From assembly GCA_016709445.1 (NCBI GenBank), contig JADJMV010000001.1, positions 496,001 through 560,000 of the forward strand: a stretch of 64,000 nucleotides of DNA, written 5' to 3'. The notes beneath the pieces were generated by a model, which saw only the letters and a list, made by a program, of their open reading frames with translations, searched no databases and was not told where the DNA came from. The position numbers were made by a program, and so were the translations under genes. Shown here in pieces: positions 9,159-18,599 of this stretch (position 1 is its first letter; every line of letters begins with the position of its first letter). This DNA comes from Phycisphaerales bacterium. GTDB taxonomy: Bacteria > Planctomycetota > Phycisphaerae > Phycisphaerales > UBA1924.

Positions 9159-10142
9159 ATGACGAATGCAACTCCCGTGGTCCTGGTCACCGGGGCGGCC
9201 GGGTTCATCGGCTCCCATGTGTGCCAAGCCCTCCTGGCCCGCCGCTGGACCGTTCTCGGGCTGGACAATTTCGATCCCTACTACGACCGCGGCACCAAGG
9301 AGGCAAACCTCCAACGCGTCCGTTCGACCGGGCCCGGTTTCGAGTTCGTTGAAACCGACATCCGCGACGCAAACTCCGTGGAATTGCTTACCTCAGACCG
9401 CGGTGTCGACGGCGTCATCCACCTCGCCGCCAAGGCCGGCGTGCGCCCCAGCGTCGCCGATCCCGTCGGCTATGCGCACACGAACGTCTACGGCACCGCC
9501 GTCGTGCTCCGGGCCGCCGAACTCGCCGGCTGCTCGCGCATCGTGCTCGCCTCCAGCAGCTCGGTCTACGGCAACAACGAGAAAACGCCCTTCGCCGAGG
9601 CCGACCCAGTCGAGCACCCCATCAGCCCCTACGCCAGCACAAAGCGGGCCTGCGAGCTGCTCGCCCACACGCACTATCACCTCACGCGCATGCCCACGGC
9701 CTGCCTCCGGTTCTTCACGGTCTACGGGCCGGGCCAACGGCCCGACCTCGCCATCGCCAAGTTCATGCGTGCCATGCGCGACCATACCCCGATCACGATG
9801 TTCGGCGACGGCTCCATGAGCCGAGACTTCACCTACATCGACGATATTGTCCGCGGCGTACTCGCCGCCTACGACAACATCCCGCGCTTCGGCGAACGAG
9901 TCTGGAACCTCGGATCCGACCGACCCGTCCGGCTCGATCACCTTATCAACGCCATCGCCGAAGCTTCCGGCGCCTCGCCGCAAATCCTCCTCGACGATCC
10001 TTCCCCGGGAGACGTCGAACGCACATGGGCCGACCTCACCAGGAGCCGCGAGGAGCTCGGGTACAGCCCGAGAATCAGCCTCGAAGAGGGGCTGCGTCGA
10101 CAGTGGGAGGCCCTGATGGCCGGCGGCTTCGCCGCCCGCTAA
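9159..10142 (+). CDS. NAD-dependent sugar-nucleotide epimerase (UDP-glucuronate 4-epimerase-like)
   Basis: 327 residues, extended short-chain dehydrogenase fold. It has the Rossmann motif TGAAGFIGSHV near the N-terminus, the catalytic Ser in LASSSSVYG and the YxxxK motif in SPYASTKRACE. The signatures LDNFDPYYDRGTKEANL and LRFFTVYGPGQRPDLAI are typical of UDP-glucuronate or UDP-glucose 4-epimerases. It would supply an epimerised sugar nucleotide for the polysaccharide made by the following genes. It is the first gene of the locus, behind a structured leader, and ends at a bidirectional terminator. Confidence 0.88.
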   Translation: MTNATPVVLVTGAAGFIGSHVCQALLARRWTVLGLDNFDPYYDRGTKEANLQRVRSTGPGFEFVETDIRDANSVELLTSDRGVDGVIHLAAKAGVRPSVADPVGYAHTNVYGTAVVLRAAELAGCSRIVLASSSSVYGNNEKTPFAEADPVEHPISPYASTKRACELLAHTHYHLTRMPTACLRFFTVYGPGQRPDLAIAKFMRAMRDHTPITMFGDGSMSRDFTYIDDIVRGVLAAYDNIPRFGERVWNLGSDRPVRLDHLINAIAEASGASPQILLDDPSPGDVERTWADLTRSREELGYSPRISLEEGLRRQWEALMAGGFAAR

Positions 10143-10148
10143 ACGAAA

Positions 10149-10180
10149 GCGCCCGGTCACCCCAAGGGTGAGCCGGGCGC
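10149..10180. terminator. Bidirectional terminator hairpin between convergent genes
   Basis: gcgcccggtcaccc pairs with gggtgagccgggcgc with one bulged G and a tiny loop. It lies in the 65 bases between the stops of the epimerase gene (+) and the 660-residue secreted protein gene (-). Confidence 0.7.
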
Positions 10181-10207
10181 CTGGCTCGTGTCAGAGGCGG
10201 CCGCGGA

Positions 10208-12190
10208 TCAGTGCTTCCGCGACTTCTTCTTCACAGACTTCCCAGAGAACATCGGAGCGAGGTTGTCGCGTGCCCGGTCGAGGGCCGCCCTGGCCTCCTC
10301 GGCCGTGACATTCGGCGCCACGAACCGGGCGGCGCCGCTTGTCGTCACCACGCCACCGGACGCCGGGCCCGCGGGCGCAACCTCACCGGACGACCCGTCC
10401 GCGCTCACGCCCTGGTTGCCCCGAGCGCCGGAATCGCCGTTGGACGGATCGTTCCCGTTCCCCCCGTCATAGGGGTCGATCGGGTGGACCCACTCGCTGC
10501 GCGGGATCTGCAGGTCGGACGGGATGCTGGTCAGCCAGCTCTCCGAGGCCATCACCGGAGCCCGCAGATCGAACGCCGAATAGATCGTGGGCCGGAAGCC
10601 CCAGGACGCGAACCGCTGCGCGTCGTTGTTCACGCGGGAAGCGCTCGGCAGGATGTTGAACTCGCCAAAGGCCTGGTAGCGCATCGGGAGCAGGATCTCG
10701 TGGCCGGGCAGCAGGAAGTCCGCGAGCATGTGCGGGCCCTTCACCCGGTAGATGTCGTCCGGGGAGTCGTTCTTGTCGCTCTCCGTCCAGCCGCGGAGCC
10801 ACGTCGGCGCCACCGAGTGGAGCACGTCGCTGGCGACCGGCTCGGTGAAGAAGTGCATCTCCGGATACCGGCGTACCATCTCCTGCAGCCAGGCGTAGCT
10901 CTCCCACACGGGCACAACGTCGTGGGCGAAGGTGTCGAGACCGATGCCGGTCGCGCCCGCCTGGCGGGCCAGATCCAGCTCCGCGAACGCCAGCTGCCGG
11001 TCACTCTCCGAGCCCGGGTCCAGCGGGTGGCACTGGGTCGGCTCCCACTGCTCCGCGACCTGCAACGCACGGCCCCACCAGAGGCTCAGGTGCCGACCAC
11101 GCTCGGGGATGCTCGCCAGCCCGACCTCGGGGTCGAACGCCGTCTGCAGCTCGGGCGAGGTCTCAAGCTCGGTGAGCATCTTGAAGGGGTAGTTCCACCC
11201 CCGGGCGTTGAAGTACTGACCGCTCGGCTTGATCACCAGCAACTCCGGCCAGCCCTTGGGCGCCAGCATCTGGTCCACCATCGGGCCGAAGCCGTGCATG
11301 TCCGGACGGATCCGCTCCGCCCGGAACCCGTAGGGGTTGCCCTGCGAGAGGAACGAACTCTCCGACGTCGAGTACGCCACGATCGCGTCCGTCCGACGCT
11401 CGTACTGCACGCCGCCAAAGTGCGACCGGAAGTACTCGCGGTAGGGCAGCAGCGTCCGGACCCACTCCTCGGGCTTGCGGTCCCAACGCACCGTCACCGT
11501 GTACGACCGGCTCTCGCCCGCCGCCAGCGAGGCGGGGTAGGTGATGAACCCGCGCCCATCCGAGTCGCCCGGCAGGTTGGACACACGGATGTCCAGGTAC
11601 CAGCCGCGCACCTCGTCGCCCGAGGGGGGGGGCGCCTGCTGAAGCCGGAACTGCACGTCATGCTTGTACTCGAAGAGCGGGTACAACAGGCTCACGCCGA
11701 CCGCCTGCTGCCCGTCCCGCAGCACGTACACCGGCGAGTACGTGTTGTCGGGATACGTGTACGCCATCGACGGACGGTGATCGGGAGAGATCTCCATATC
11801 CTGCCCGCCCAGCATCTTCGTATCCTCGAAGACGAGGTTGTCAGGCATCACCAGCGTCCCGACCCGCATATCAGCAAGCGGACGCGCATACCCCTGATCG
11901 TTCGTGTACGTGTACACCAGGTCCACGCCCGAACTCTGCGCGACGACCTCCATCGTCGGCACCACAAGCTCGGGCTTGTTGCGGTTGTTGTACGCCTTCA
12001 GGTTCCGCTGATCGAGCAGCACCCGCTTGGTCAACAAATCCGTGACCTGCAGCTTGCTGTTCGGCGAGGCGACCTGGACCGTCGGCGGAGTCGTCGGACC
12101 CCCCGCCCCATACGCGGGAACGAGGCCCGCCATGCCGATCAGGGTCAGCACACCGAGCTTCGAGAACTTGCCGACTTCGCTGCGAGCCAT
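10208..12190 (-). CDS. Large secreted protein of unknown family, possibly glycan-acting
   Basis: 660 residues. The start at 12190 is preferred over an upstream frame extension because gaggagg lies about six bases before this ATG and a signal peptide follows (KLGVLTLIGMAGLVPAYGA). The mature protein has an N-terminal beta-rich half and a C-terminal half whose alternating segments (GIGLDTFAHDVVPVWESYAW, MHFFTEPVASDVLH) resemble a TIM-barrel glycoside hydrolase; this resemblance is impressionistic. A Gly/Ser/Asn-rich linker precedes a short basic tail (KSVKKKSRKH). Its position at the edge of the polysaccharide locus suggests trimming or binding of the polymer. Confidence 0.7.
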   Translation of the reverse strand: MARSEVGKFSKLGVLTLIGMAGLVPAYGAGGPTTPPTVQVASPNSKLQVTDLLTKRVLLDQRNLKAYNNRNKPELVVPTMEVVAQSSGVDLVYTYTNDQGYARPLADMRVGTLVMPDNLVFEDTKMLGGQDMEISPDHRPSMAYTYPDNTYSPVYVLRDGQQAVGVSLLYPLFEYKHDVQFRLQQAPPPSGDEVRGWYLDIRVSNLPGDSDGRGFITYPASLAAGESRSYTVTVRWDRKPEEWVRTLLPYREYFRSHFGGVQYERRTDAIVAYSTSESSFLSQGNPYGFRAERIRPDMHGFGPMVDQMLAPKGWPELLVIKPSGQYFNARGWNYPFKMLTELETSPELQTAFDPEVGLASIPERGRHLSLWWGRALQVAEQWEPTQCHPLDPGSESDRQLAFAELDLARQAGATGIGLDTFAHDVVPVWESYAWLQEMVRRYPEMHFFTEPVASDVLHSVAPTWLRGWTESDKNDSPDDIYRVKGPHMLADFLLPGHEILLPMRYQAFGEFNILPSASRVNNDAQRFASWGFRPTIYSAFDLRAPVMASESWLTSIPSDLQIPRSEWVHPIDPYDGGNGNDPSNGDSGARGNQGVSADGSSGEVAPAGPASGGVVTTSGAARFVAPNVTAEEARAALDRARDNLAPMFSGKSVKKKSRKH

Positions 12191-12340
12191 CCGGAGCCTC
12201 CTCGCCAGCCTTCGTGCCCTATGCACCCGCTGACCACAGAAGAAGGTCGGAAACAGAACGCCGGGTATCCAGCGACCATCCCCATCCGAAATCCGCAGCC
12301 GTGCCGCCTGCGCCGTCGCGCGAGCCCCTGCCGATTACAC

Positions 12341-12367
12341 TGCCGGTCCCAATCGTGCCGGTCCCAA
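12341..12367 (+). repeat. Tandem 12-base direct repeat upstream of EEP-family gene
   Basis: tgccggtcccaa occurs at 12341-12352 and 12356-12367, a 15-base period, within 50 bases of the start at 12387. It directly follows a TACACT -10-like hexamer (12336-12341). It could be an operator pair or chance. Confidence 0.4.
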
Positions 12368-12386
12368 CGATGGCGCGGGAGTCCGC

Positions 12387-13400
12387 ATGTCCCAACCCGA
12401 TCAGACCCCAGGCCCACCGCCGCGGCCCCCAACACGCACCCCCCGGCGCCGCCGCCTGCGCCTGGCCGCCAACCTCCTCCTCGCTGTCGTCTGCGGCGCC
12501 TGGCTCTGCCCCGGCCTCGGGTGGATCCCGGACCTGCTCGCCAACCTCGGCCCGCAGTGCGCCCTCGCCGCCCTCCTCCTGGGCCTCTACCGCGTCGCCC
12601 GGAAGCGATGGGCCCCCGCCGCCGTCGCCGCTGCCTGCGCACTTCTCGGACTCCTCGGCCCGGCCCTGCAATCCAGGGCCGCCCGGGCCGCGGCCCCCGG
12701 CAACGTCCGAATCCTCTTCGTCAACGCCGCCGCCTCCAACCCGCGCGCCGGTGCGTTGCTCCAGTCCATCCGCGCCGCAAACGCCGACGTCGTCGTCGTG
12801 GTCGAGACGCCTTCCGACCTGCTCGGCCCTCTCCGCGACGATCAAGAACTCCGCGCACAGCTCCCCTACGCCTGGCTCCCCGAGGCCGCGGGCGTCGGCT
12901 ACACCGCAGTCCTCAGCCGCTGGCCCCAGCACGGCGGCGACGCGCTCTCCGGCGGCGCCTCCCAGACCCTGGCCGCGGGGGTCCGAGCGATGCGCGTCGA
13001 CCGGCCCGGCGCCCCCTTCGCCCTGCTCGTCCTCCACCCCAGGTCGCCCCGCTCGCCCGCCCGGTGGCGCGAGGGCAACGCCCTCGTCGAGCACGCCCTC
13101 CAGGTCGTCGACGACCGACTTGCGCCCTCGGGCCTCCCCCTGGTCGCCGCGGGCGATCTCAACAGCGCACCGGCGGGCTGGCGGAGCCGACATCTCGCGG
13201 CCCGCGCAGGGCTCCGCCGTGCCAAGCCCCTCTGGACCCCCGCGGGCACCTGGCCCTCCTGGTCGCGCTGGCCGATGCGGGTCGCGATCGACGACCTGCT
13301 CGTGGCGCCGACCATCGGGGTCGTGTCCTGGCGCGCCCTGCCGGCGCCGGGGTCCGATCACTCCGCCGTGCTGGTCGAACTCGCCATCCCGACGCCCTGA
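12387..13400 (+). CDS. Endonuclease/exonuclease/phosphatase-family membrane protein
   Basis: 337 residues. Two to three hydrophobic segments lie at about residues 25-90, then an EEP (DNase I-like) fold. Recognisable motifs are FVNAAASNP for the usual start of the fold, VVVVETP for the metal-binding Glu strand, AAGDLNSAP, and IDDLLV...GSDHSAVLVEL at the C-terminus with the catalytic Asp-His. Related membrane-linked EEP proteins are annotated as phosphodiesterases; the substrate is unknown. The 3' end overlaps the 3' end of the flippase gene by 43 bases. Confidence 0.82.
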   Translation: MSQPDQTPGPPPRPPTRTPRRRRLRLAANLLLAVVCGAWLCPGLGWIPDLLANLGPQCALAALLLGLYRVARKRWAPAAVAAACALLGLLGPALQSRAARAAAPGNVRILFVNAAASNPRAGALLQSIRAANADVVVVVETPSDLLGPLRDDQELRAQLPYAWLPEAAGVGYTAVLSRWPQHGGDALSGGASQTLAAGVRAMRVDRPGAPFALLVLHPRSPRSPARWREGNALVEHALQVVDDRLAPSGLPLVAAGDLNSAPAGWRSRHLAARAGLRRAKPLWTPAGTWPSWSRWPMRVAIDDLLVAPTIGVVSWRALPAPGSDHSAVLVELAIPTP

Positions 13401-14965
13401 GGCGCAGCCCGGCCCAGCCGCCCCCCCGTCGCGAAGCGCAGCAGGAGCCGGCGCTCCTGTGCCGAGAGCGCGAAAGCCAGCGCAGCGATGCCGAAAAGCG
13501 CGCCGAAAGCCGCCATGATCGCGGCGACGCGAACCAGCGAGCCGGTGCCGAGCCACCACGAGCCGAGCGGGATCACCGCGGCGCACACGAGCGTCACGAT
13601 ACCCGGACGCACCAGCGGACCGAGCAGGTCGCCCGCCGTCACATCCACACACTTCGCCGCAATGAAGGGCACCGTCAGCAGGTGCACCGCGACGAAGATG
13701 AGCGCGTAGGTGATCGCCGGGGCGTAGAAGTTGGTCGGGGCCGGGAGCACGTAGACCAGCAGGACCGCCAGCAACGGGTTGGTCAGGCCGCCGGCGAGGA
13801 TCACCGGCGCGTACCGCCGGATGTGCCCCGCCCCATACAGCGTGCGGATCCAGCAGTCGGAGATGCCCCGGGCAGCGAAGCCGATCACCAGCAGGTGCGT
13901 GATGCCGATCGTCTGCCGCATGTCGTCCGGGTCGAGGTGCTTGCCGATCCACAGGCGCAGCAGCGGCTCGGCCATCAGCCACACCACGACCGAGGCCGGC
14001 AGCACGACCAGGGCATGGAGCTTGGTCGAGACCTTCATCATCCGCGCGAGCGACGACCCATCGGCCCGCTCGCCCATCCGGGCCCCGACGACGTCCAGGC
14101 CGTCGGTCATGCCGACCGCGAGCATCCGGACATACCCCGTGAGGCGGACGCCCACCGAGAAGATCGCGTTGGCGCGCGTCCCGAAGGCGATGTTCATGAT
14201 CAGCTGGTCGAACCGGATGTGCAGGTTCAGCGCCAGCCCCACGATCGCGTTCCAGCCCGTCGTCCCGAGGATGGCCCGGATCTCCCCCCGCGAGACCAAC
14301 GCCGGCCTGGGGCGGCACCGCGGCTCCGCCACCAGCATCCAGACGACCGCCACGCCCGCGACGCCGACGGCGATCAGCGCCCCGACCAGGCTAAAGGCCT
14401 CGAGCCCCTGCTGCTCCGTTGCCGGAGGGAAGAACCGGAAAATGGCCACCGCCGAGATGAAGTAGCTGGCCCGGTCGAGGATCAGCCAGAAGTTGTAGAG
14501 CGTGTACCGTTCCGACACCAGGAACATGTTCAGCTGCGGCGCCGTGACGATGATCGCGAACGAATAGATCGCCTGGTTCAGCACCACCTGCCGCGCCGCG
14601 CCGATCCAGAGCGGGTCGATGTTCAGCACCGGGAGCACCAGGAACAGCACCACGTAGACCAGCAGCGCCGGCACGCTCACCAGCAGCGCCACGACGATGG
14701 CGGAGTTGTACGCGATCGGAAACCGCGACGGGTCGGCCGAGTGATAGGCCGAGCCGAGCTCGCGGTTCATGCTCGCCCGCACCAGCTCCCGGAACAGATC
14801 GCTGAACCCGATGGTCGCGCCGATCAGCCCCCACAGCCCGAACCCCTCGAGCCCGACCCCCCCCATCAGGATCGGCACCAGCGCGATGCCCAGCCCGACC
14901 GACAGGAAGAGCCGCACATAGTTCGACGCGATCCGACGCGCCCCACGTCCCATCTCAGACGACAT
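13358..14965 (-). CDS. Polysaccharide flippase (Wzx/MATE-like oligosaccharide translocase)
   Basis: 535 residues, about 12-14 hydrophobic segments across the whole length. It has the general pattern of polysaccharide-transport flippases: an N-terminal RRIASNYVRLFLSVGLGIAL segment, repeated Gly/Pro-rich helices and a charged loop around residue 300. It would move lipid-linked repeat units across the inner membrane for assembly by the polymerase encoded just upstream on the same strand (17 bases apart). The overlap with the preceding convergent gene is unusual, but both reading frames look genuine. Confidence 0.85.
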   Translation of the reverse strand: MSSEMGRGARRIASNYVRLFLSVGLGIALVPILMGGVGLEGFGLWGLIGATIGFSDLFRELVRASMNRELGSAYHSADPSRFPIAYNSAIVVALLVSVPALLVYVVLFLVLPVLNIDPLWIGAARQVVLNQAIYSFAIIVTAPQLNMFLVSERYTLYNFWLILDRASYFISAVAIFRFFPPATEQQGLEAFSLVGALIAVGVAGVAVVWMLVAEPRCRPRPALVSRGEIRAILGTTGWNAIVGLALNLHIRFDQLIMNIAFGTRANAIFSVGVRLTGYVRMLAVGMTDGLDVVGARMGERADGSSLARMMKVSTKLHALVVLPASVVVWLMAEPLLRLWIGKHLDPDDMRQTIGITHLLVIGFAARGISDCWIRTLYGAGHIRRYAPVILAGGLTNPLLAVLLVYVLPAPTNFYAPAITYALIFVAVHLLTVPFIAAKCVDVTAGDLLGPLVRPGIVTLVCAAVIPLGSWWLGTGSLVRVAAIMAAFGALFGIAALAFALSAQERRLLLRFATGGRLGRAAPQGVGMASSTSTAE

Positions 14966-14981
14966 CGCCGGCCACCTCCCG

Positions 14982-16385
14982 CTAGACGGCCTCGATGGGC
15001 CGCAGCGTGTACCCGTCGTGCATCCCGTCCTCGGAGACGTGATCGTCCTCGTCCTCCTCGGGCCAGCCGAGGCCGCCCTCGCCCGGCTTGGTCAGCCCGC
15101 TCATCCGGAGAATCGCCGCGGTGGCCATCATGATGATGTAGACCGAGACCACCGTAAACACCAGGATGAACGCAAACGCGCTCGTCTCACCCCGCGCAAG
15201 CCCCAGCACCTGCCCCAGTGTGCACCCGATGGGCATCACCGCCAGCGCGTTCGTCGAGTTCAGCATGATGATCTCGTCGAAGTACCGCAGCAGAAGACCC
15301 ATCACGATCGCATACACGATCAGCGCATACCAGCCCCCGTCCGCGGCCGCGTGGCCCAGGATCCCCGGGCCGATCGTCAGCTTGTCTCGGTCCACGTGAC
15401 GGCGGTGCGCGAGGTTCGCGATCTGGCCCGAGAGCGGCGTCGGCTTGTCCGGCCACAGCGTGCGCGGCACCGGGTAGTAGAAAAAGTACCGGAGCATGAA
15501 CATGTGGTTGTATTCGAACGACTTCGGGAAGTTCTCCATCAGCCACATGCTCGTCGTGGCCGTGCCCTGCCCGTCCAGAATCATCTGCAGACCCGACTTG
15601 ATATTGCCCACCTGCTCGATCGCCTGGAGGTGCTGCAACGCGCTGCGCTCATGCTCCTTCGACGACCGCGCGCTCGTGAACAGCACGATCACCAGCGCCG
15701 GCACCGCCGCCACCGCCGCCAGACGCCACATCACCCCCCAGGGCTTCAGGTAACGCCAACGCGAGAAGTACATGCCCCAGATCAGCCCGGCGCCGATCGC
15801 CACCAGCGCCCGACGCCCGAACGAACCCGTCACCACGTTGGCCGCGTTCACCGCCAGGATCGGCAGCGCCGGGAAAAGCATCACCGGGTTCATCAGTCGC
15901 GGACCCCAGACCCACCCGAGCAGCCCGCACGCCACCGCCGCCAGACCCACGCCCACATGGTTCGACAGGCTCGAGATCAGCGGGATCGCCACCGCGAGAC
16001 GCATCGGGATCGCCAGCACCGTGAAGGCGAACGCCAGCAGCAGAAGCCCGGCGCTCCCGGGCGGGGCGCTCGGCGCCGGAGTCATCCGCGCCAGCCGCTT
16101 CACCCCGAACCCGTGCTTGTACGCCCAGAACATCACCACCAGGAAGACCACGGCCCAGATCACGTACTTCACCGAGGTCCCGGCCAGATTGCTCAGCGGG
16201 TACTGCCCATACTCCCCCGTCGCCAGCGGAAAGATCGCGCTCGTGAGCTGGAAGACGATGAACCCGAGGAGGAAGTAGTTCCGGATCGAGAGCAGGTCGT
16301 TCCGACCCGTCAGGTACTGCACCGCCATCAGCCCGATCACGCCGATCGCGAGCAGTCCGAGGGCCAGGATCATCAGCGTGGTCAT
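14982..16385 (-). CDS. O-antigen/EPS polymerase-like membrane protein (Wzy-type)
   Basis: 467 residues with 11 or more transmembrane segments. The start at 16385 (MTTLMILALGLLAIGVIGL) is preferred to an upstream in-frame extension because gaggg lies a few bases before this ATG. A periplasmic loop around residues 285-360 contains FEYNHMFMLRYFFYYPVPR and TLWPDKPTPLSGQ, a pattern seen in oligosaccharide repeat polymerases. The C-terminal tail is acidic (WPEEDEDDHVSEDG). With the flippase next to it, this fits Wzx/Wzy-dependent polymer assembly; sequence signatures of polymerases are weak, so the call leans on context. Confidence 0.78.
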   Translation of the reverse strand: MTTLMILALGLLAIGVIGLMAVQYLTGRNDLLSIRNYFLLGFIVFQLTSAIFPLATGEYGQYPLSNLAGTSVKYVIWAVVFLVVMFWAYKHGFGVKRLARMTPAPSAPPGSAGLLLLAFAFTVLAIPMRLAVAIPLISSLSNHVGVGLAAVACGLLGWVWGPRLMNPVMLFPALPILAVNAANVVTGSFGRRALVAIGAGLIWGMYFSRWRYLKPWGVMWRLAAVAAVPALVIVLFTSARSSKEHERSALQHLQAIEQVGNIKSGLQMILDGQGTATTSMWLMENFPKSFEYNHMFMLRYFFYYPVPRTLWPDKPTPLSGQIANLAHRRHVDRDKLTIGPGILGHAAADGGWYALIVYAIVMGLLLRYFDEIIMLNSTNALAVMPIGCTLGQVLGLARGETSAFAFILVFTVVSVYIIMMATAAILRMSGLTKPGEGGLGWPEEDEDDHVSEDGMHDGYTLRPIEAV

Positions 16386-16553
16386 GCGTTCCCTCGGAGC
16401 TCTGTTCGTTGCGTGATAGGGATGGGCCGCTGCGACCCGGGATCCGATCGACAAGGCGCCCCCGCCACGGGGGAAGAACGAGGGTATGTATCGGCCGTGT
16501 GTCCCGCCCGGTTCGGCCGGAATCTGGTCCTCCGCCCACCCGAGGCCAGGCCC

Positions 16554-17444
16554 CTAGCGGGCGCCCGAGGCTTCCCAGCCGAGAAAGGGGCCATCGCCCC
16601 GCGGCAGGAGCAGGTCGCCCTCGCCCAGCATCCCAACGAATCGGGCCGTATCCGGCGCCAACTGGCCCCGGAGCCACGCCTCGGTCTCCGCCGTGAGGGC
16701 CGTCTGGATCGGCGCCGCCCTGGGCAGGAAGACCCGCCGGAGCCGCTGGCGCGTCTCACCGGACATGAGGGGGCGCACAAACCGCTTGTACAGGCTCCCG
16801 TGCAGCACCCGACGCCAGGGCCCCCGGACCACGCGCCGGTCGTCCCCCTTGTTGAACACCTTCCCCTCATCCAGCCCCTCGAGCACGGGCTCGAGACCCA
16901 GGAAGCGGCTCGCCTCGGTCACCGTCCGCACCCGATCGCGGACATACCGCTCCAACACGATCACCCGGACCCGCTCGGGCCCGAACGTCTCGATCCACGG
17001 CTCGACCTGCCACGCGTACCGGCTGTACGCCAGGTACCGGTCGATCTCGCGGACCGCGTCGTTGATGTCCGCCCTGGTCTCCAGCTTCCCGACCGCCACC
17101 TCGTGCCGGTGCTGGCTCACGATCCGCTTGATCGGATCACGGACCACATACAGCAGCCTCGTCTCCGGCCCGAGCACACGCATCGCCCGCGCCGGCACGC
17201 CCTCGAACACCGGACGCTTGGTGTACGCCGTGCTGGCCTCGGCGCACAGCTGGCCCTGCCCCGCCCGAGCGAACATCTCCTCGTACGCGCCGAGCCCTTC
17301 CGGCCCCAGCACATGATCGTGGCAGAGGCACTCCGGCTCCTTGTCGAACGGGAAGAACACCCGGGGATTGAGCATGAGGTCGCGGAACAGCGTCGTGGTG
17401 CCCGCCTTCATCGCGCCGATGATCAGGAAGCTCGGAAGCGTCAT
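16554..17444 (-). CDS. PAPS-dependent sulfotransferase
   Basis: 296 residues. The 5'-phosphosulfate loop is FLIIGAMKAGTTTLFRDLM (residues ~6-24) and the 3'-phosphate motif is YVVRDPIKRIVSQ (~99-111). Both are standard for sulfotransferases that move sulfate from PAPS to a sugar hydroxyl or amine. ECLCHDHVLG and EASTAYTKRP are typical of glycan-type members. The ATG is six bases downstream of the repaired stop of the glycosyltransferase gene, so the two are co-transcribed. It is one of four sulfotransferase genes in this locus. Confidence 0.9.
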   Translation of the reverse strand: MTLPSFLIIGAMKAGTTTLFRDLMLNPRVFFPFDKEPECLCHDHVLGPEGLGAYEEMFARAGQGQLCAEASTAYTKRPVFEGVPARAMRVLGPETRLLYVVRDPIKRIVSQHRHEVAVGKLETRADINDAVREIDRYLAYSRYAWQVEPWIETFGPERVRVIVLERYVRDRVRTVTEASRFLGLEPVLEGLDEGKVFNKGDDRRVVRGPWRRVLHGSLYKRFVRPLMSGETRQRLRRVFLPRAAPIQTALTAETEAWLRGQLAPDTARFVGMLGEGDLLLPRGDGPFLGWEASGAR

Positions 17445-17447
17445 CGT

Positions 17448-18599
17448 TCAGGCTCTCCCCGCCGCACGCGCATAGAGCGCCATAGGCCGCGATGATCCGC
17501 CCCGCATCGAAGTGCTCCAGAGTCCACTCCCGCGCCCGAGCACCCCGCTCGGCGATCGCCGCCTCCCCCTCGGCCAGCAGCGAGCCGATCGCGTCGGCGA
17601 AGGGCCCGGGCTCGCCGCCGGCGATCACCCCGCCCCCCGAGTTCTCGATCTCCGGCCACGTGTCGGTCCCCCGCGTCGTCACCACCGGGCACGCGCACGC
17701 CAACGCCTCGAAATACACGAAGCCGAAGTTCTCCTGGCTCGTGGGCAGCACGAACGCCGTCGCGGCCTGGTACAGCGACACCTTCTCGACGCCGGTCACG
17801 AACCCGAGAAACTCGACGCAGTCGTCCAGCCCAAGCTCCGTGCTCAGCGCACGCACCCGCCGAACGTACGGCTCGTCGCCGGTCCCGGCGATCAGCAGCT
17901 GGAACGCGACGCCGCGCTCCCGCAGGAGCCTGCACGCCCGCAGCAGCCGATCGACGCCCTTCTTCGGATGCACGCGGCTGAGGAACAGCAGCCGCGGCAC
18001 GTCCCCCGGATCCCCGGGAACCTCGCCCGCGCCGGCCCCGGCCCCGGCAGTGCACGGAACGACCCGAGATCCACGATCAGCGGCACCACCTCGCCCGGCG
18101 CCCCGCCCAGCCACCGCCTGGCCTGCGCGAGCTCCGCCTCCGCCGTCGCGTGCACGACCGCCGCGTGCGCCAGGTACGCGCCGCCACCCATCGCCAGGAA
18201 CACCCGCTTCTTCAGGTGCTTCTGCGCGATGGTCCACTCATCGAGCATGCCATGGATGCTGACGACGTACGGCTTGCCCATCCGCCGGCAGGCCCGCGCA
18301 GCCTGCAGGTTCGTCGGCTGCCACACCGCGTGCAGGTGCACCACGTCGGCCCGGGCGATCGCCTCACCCAGCGGCCCCGTGCCCCCCGGACCCACCGGCA
18401 CCCGCCTGCCCGGCACGTGGACGACGAGCGGGCAGCCCGTCTCGCCGCGCTTCCACGCCTCCGGCACGTCGGTCGCGTCGCTGGTCGCCAGCGTGACATC
18501 GTGCCCCGCCCTGGCCATCTCCGCGCACAGGTCGAGCACCGCGCGCACCACACCGCCCTCTTCCAGCCGCATCGTCGGCTTGTAGTGCAGGATGTTCAT
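17448..18599 (-). CDS. Glycosyltransferase family 4 protein, two apparent frameshifts
   Basis: About 384 residues after joining frames. The N-terminal domain reads MNILHYKPTMRLEEGGVVRA, with VVSIHGMLDEWTIAQKHLKK. The C-terminal nucleotide-sugar-binding domain follows in another frame with LLFLSRVHPKKGVDRLL, LLIAGTGDEPYV and SQENFGFVYFEALACACPVV, the GT4 EX7E signature region. One base is missing within tccccggg (18011-18018). A second missing base in the cgcg tract near 17470 would restore an ending ALCARAAGRA and a stop at 17448-17450. Both sites are simple repeats, so sequence error is likely. The start codon overlaps the stop of the sulfotransferase gene upstream (TGATG). Confidence 0.82.

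Noticed and set aside
8869..9162. 97-codon frame in the leader of the epimerase gene
   Set aside because: It crosses the hairpin and T tract and has no Shine-Dalgarno or family; the AT-rich sequence fits a regulatory region better.
10211..15133. Very long + strand open frame antisense to three genes
   Set aside because: Arg/His/Pro/Gln-rich shadow of GC-rich genes on the other strand, with no start signal or recognisable domain.
17137..17447. Reading of the GT4 glycosyltransferase frame on into the sulfotransferase gene
   Set aside because: This would need a 300-base overlap and translates to non-homologous sequence; one missing base near 17470 gives a natural stop.
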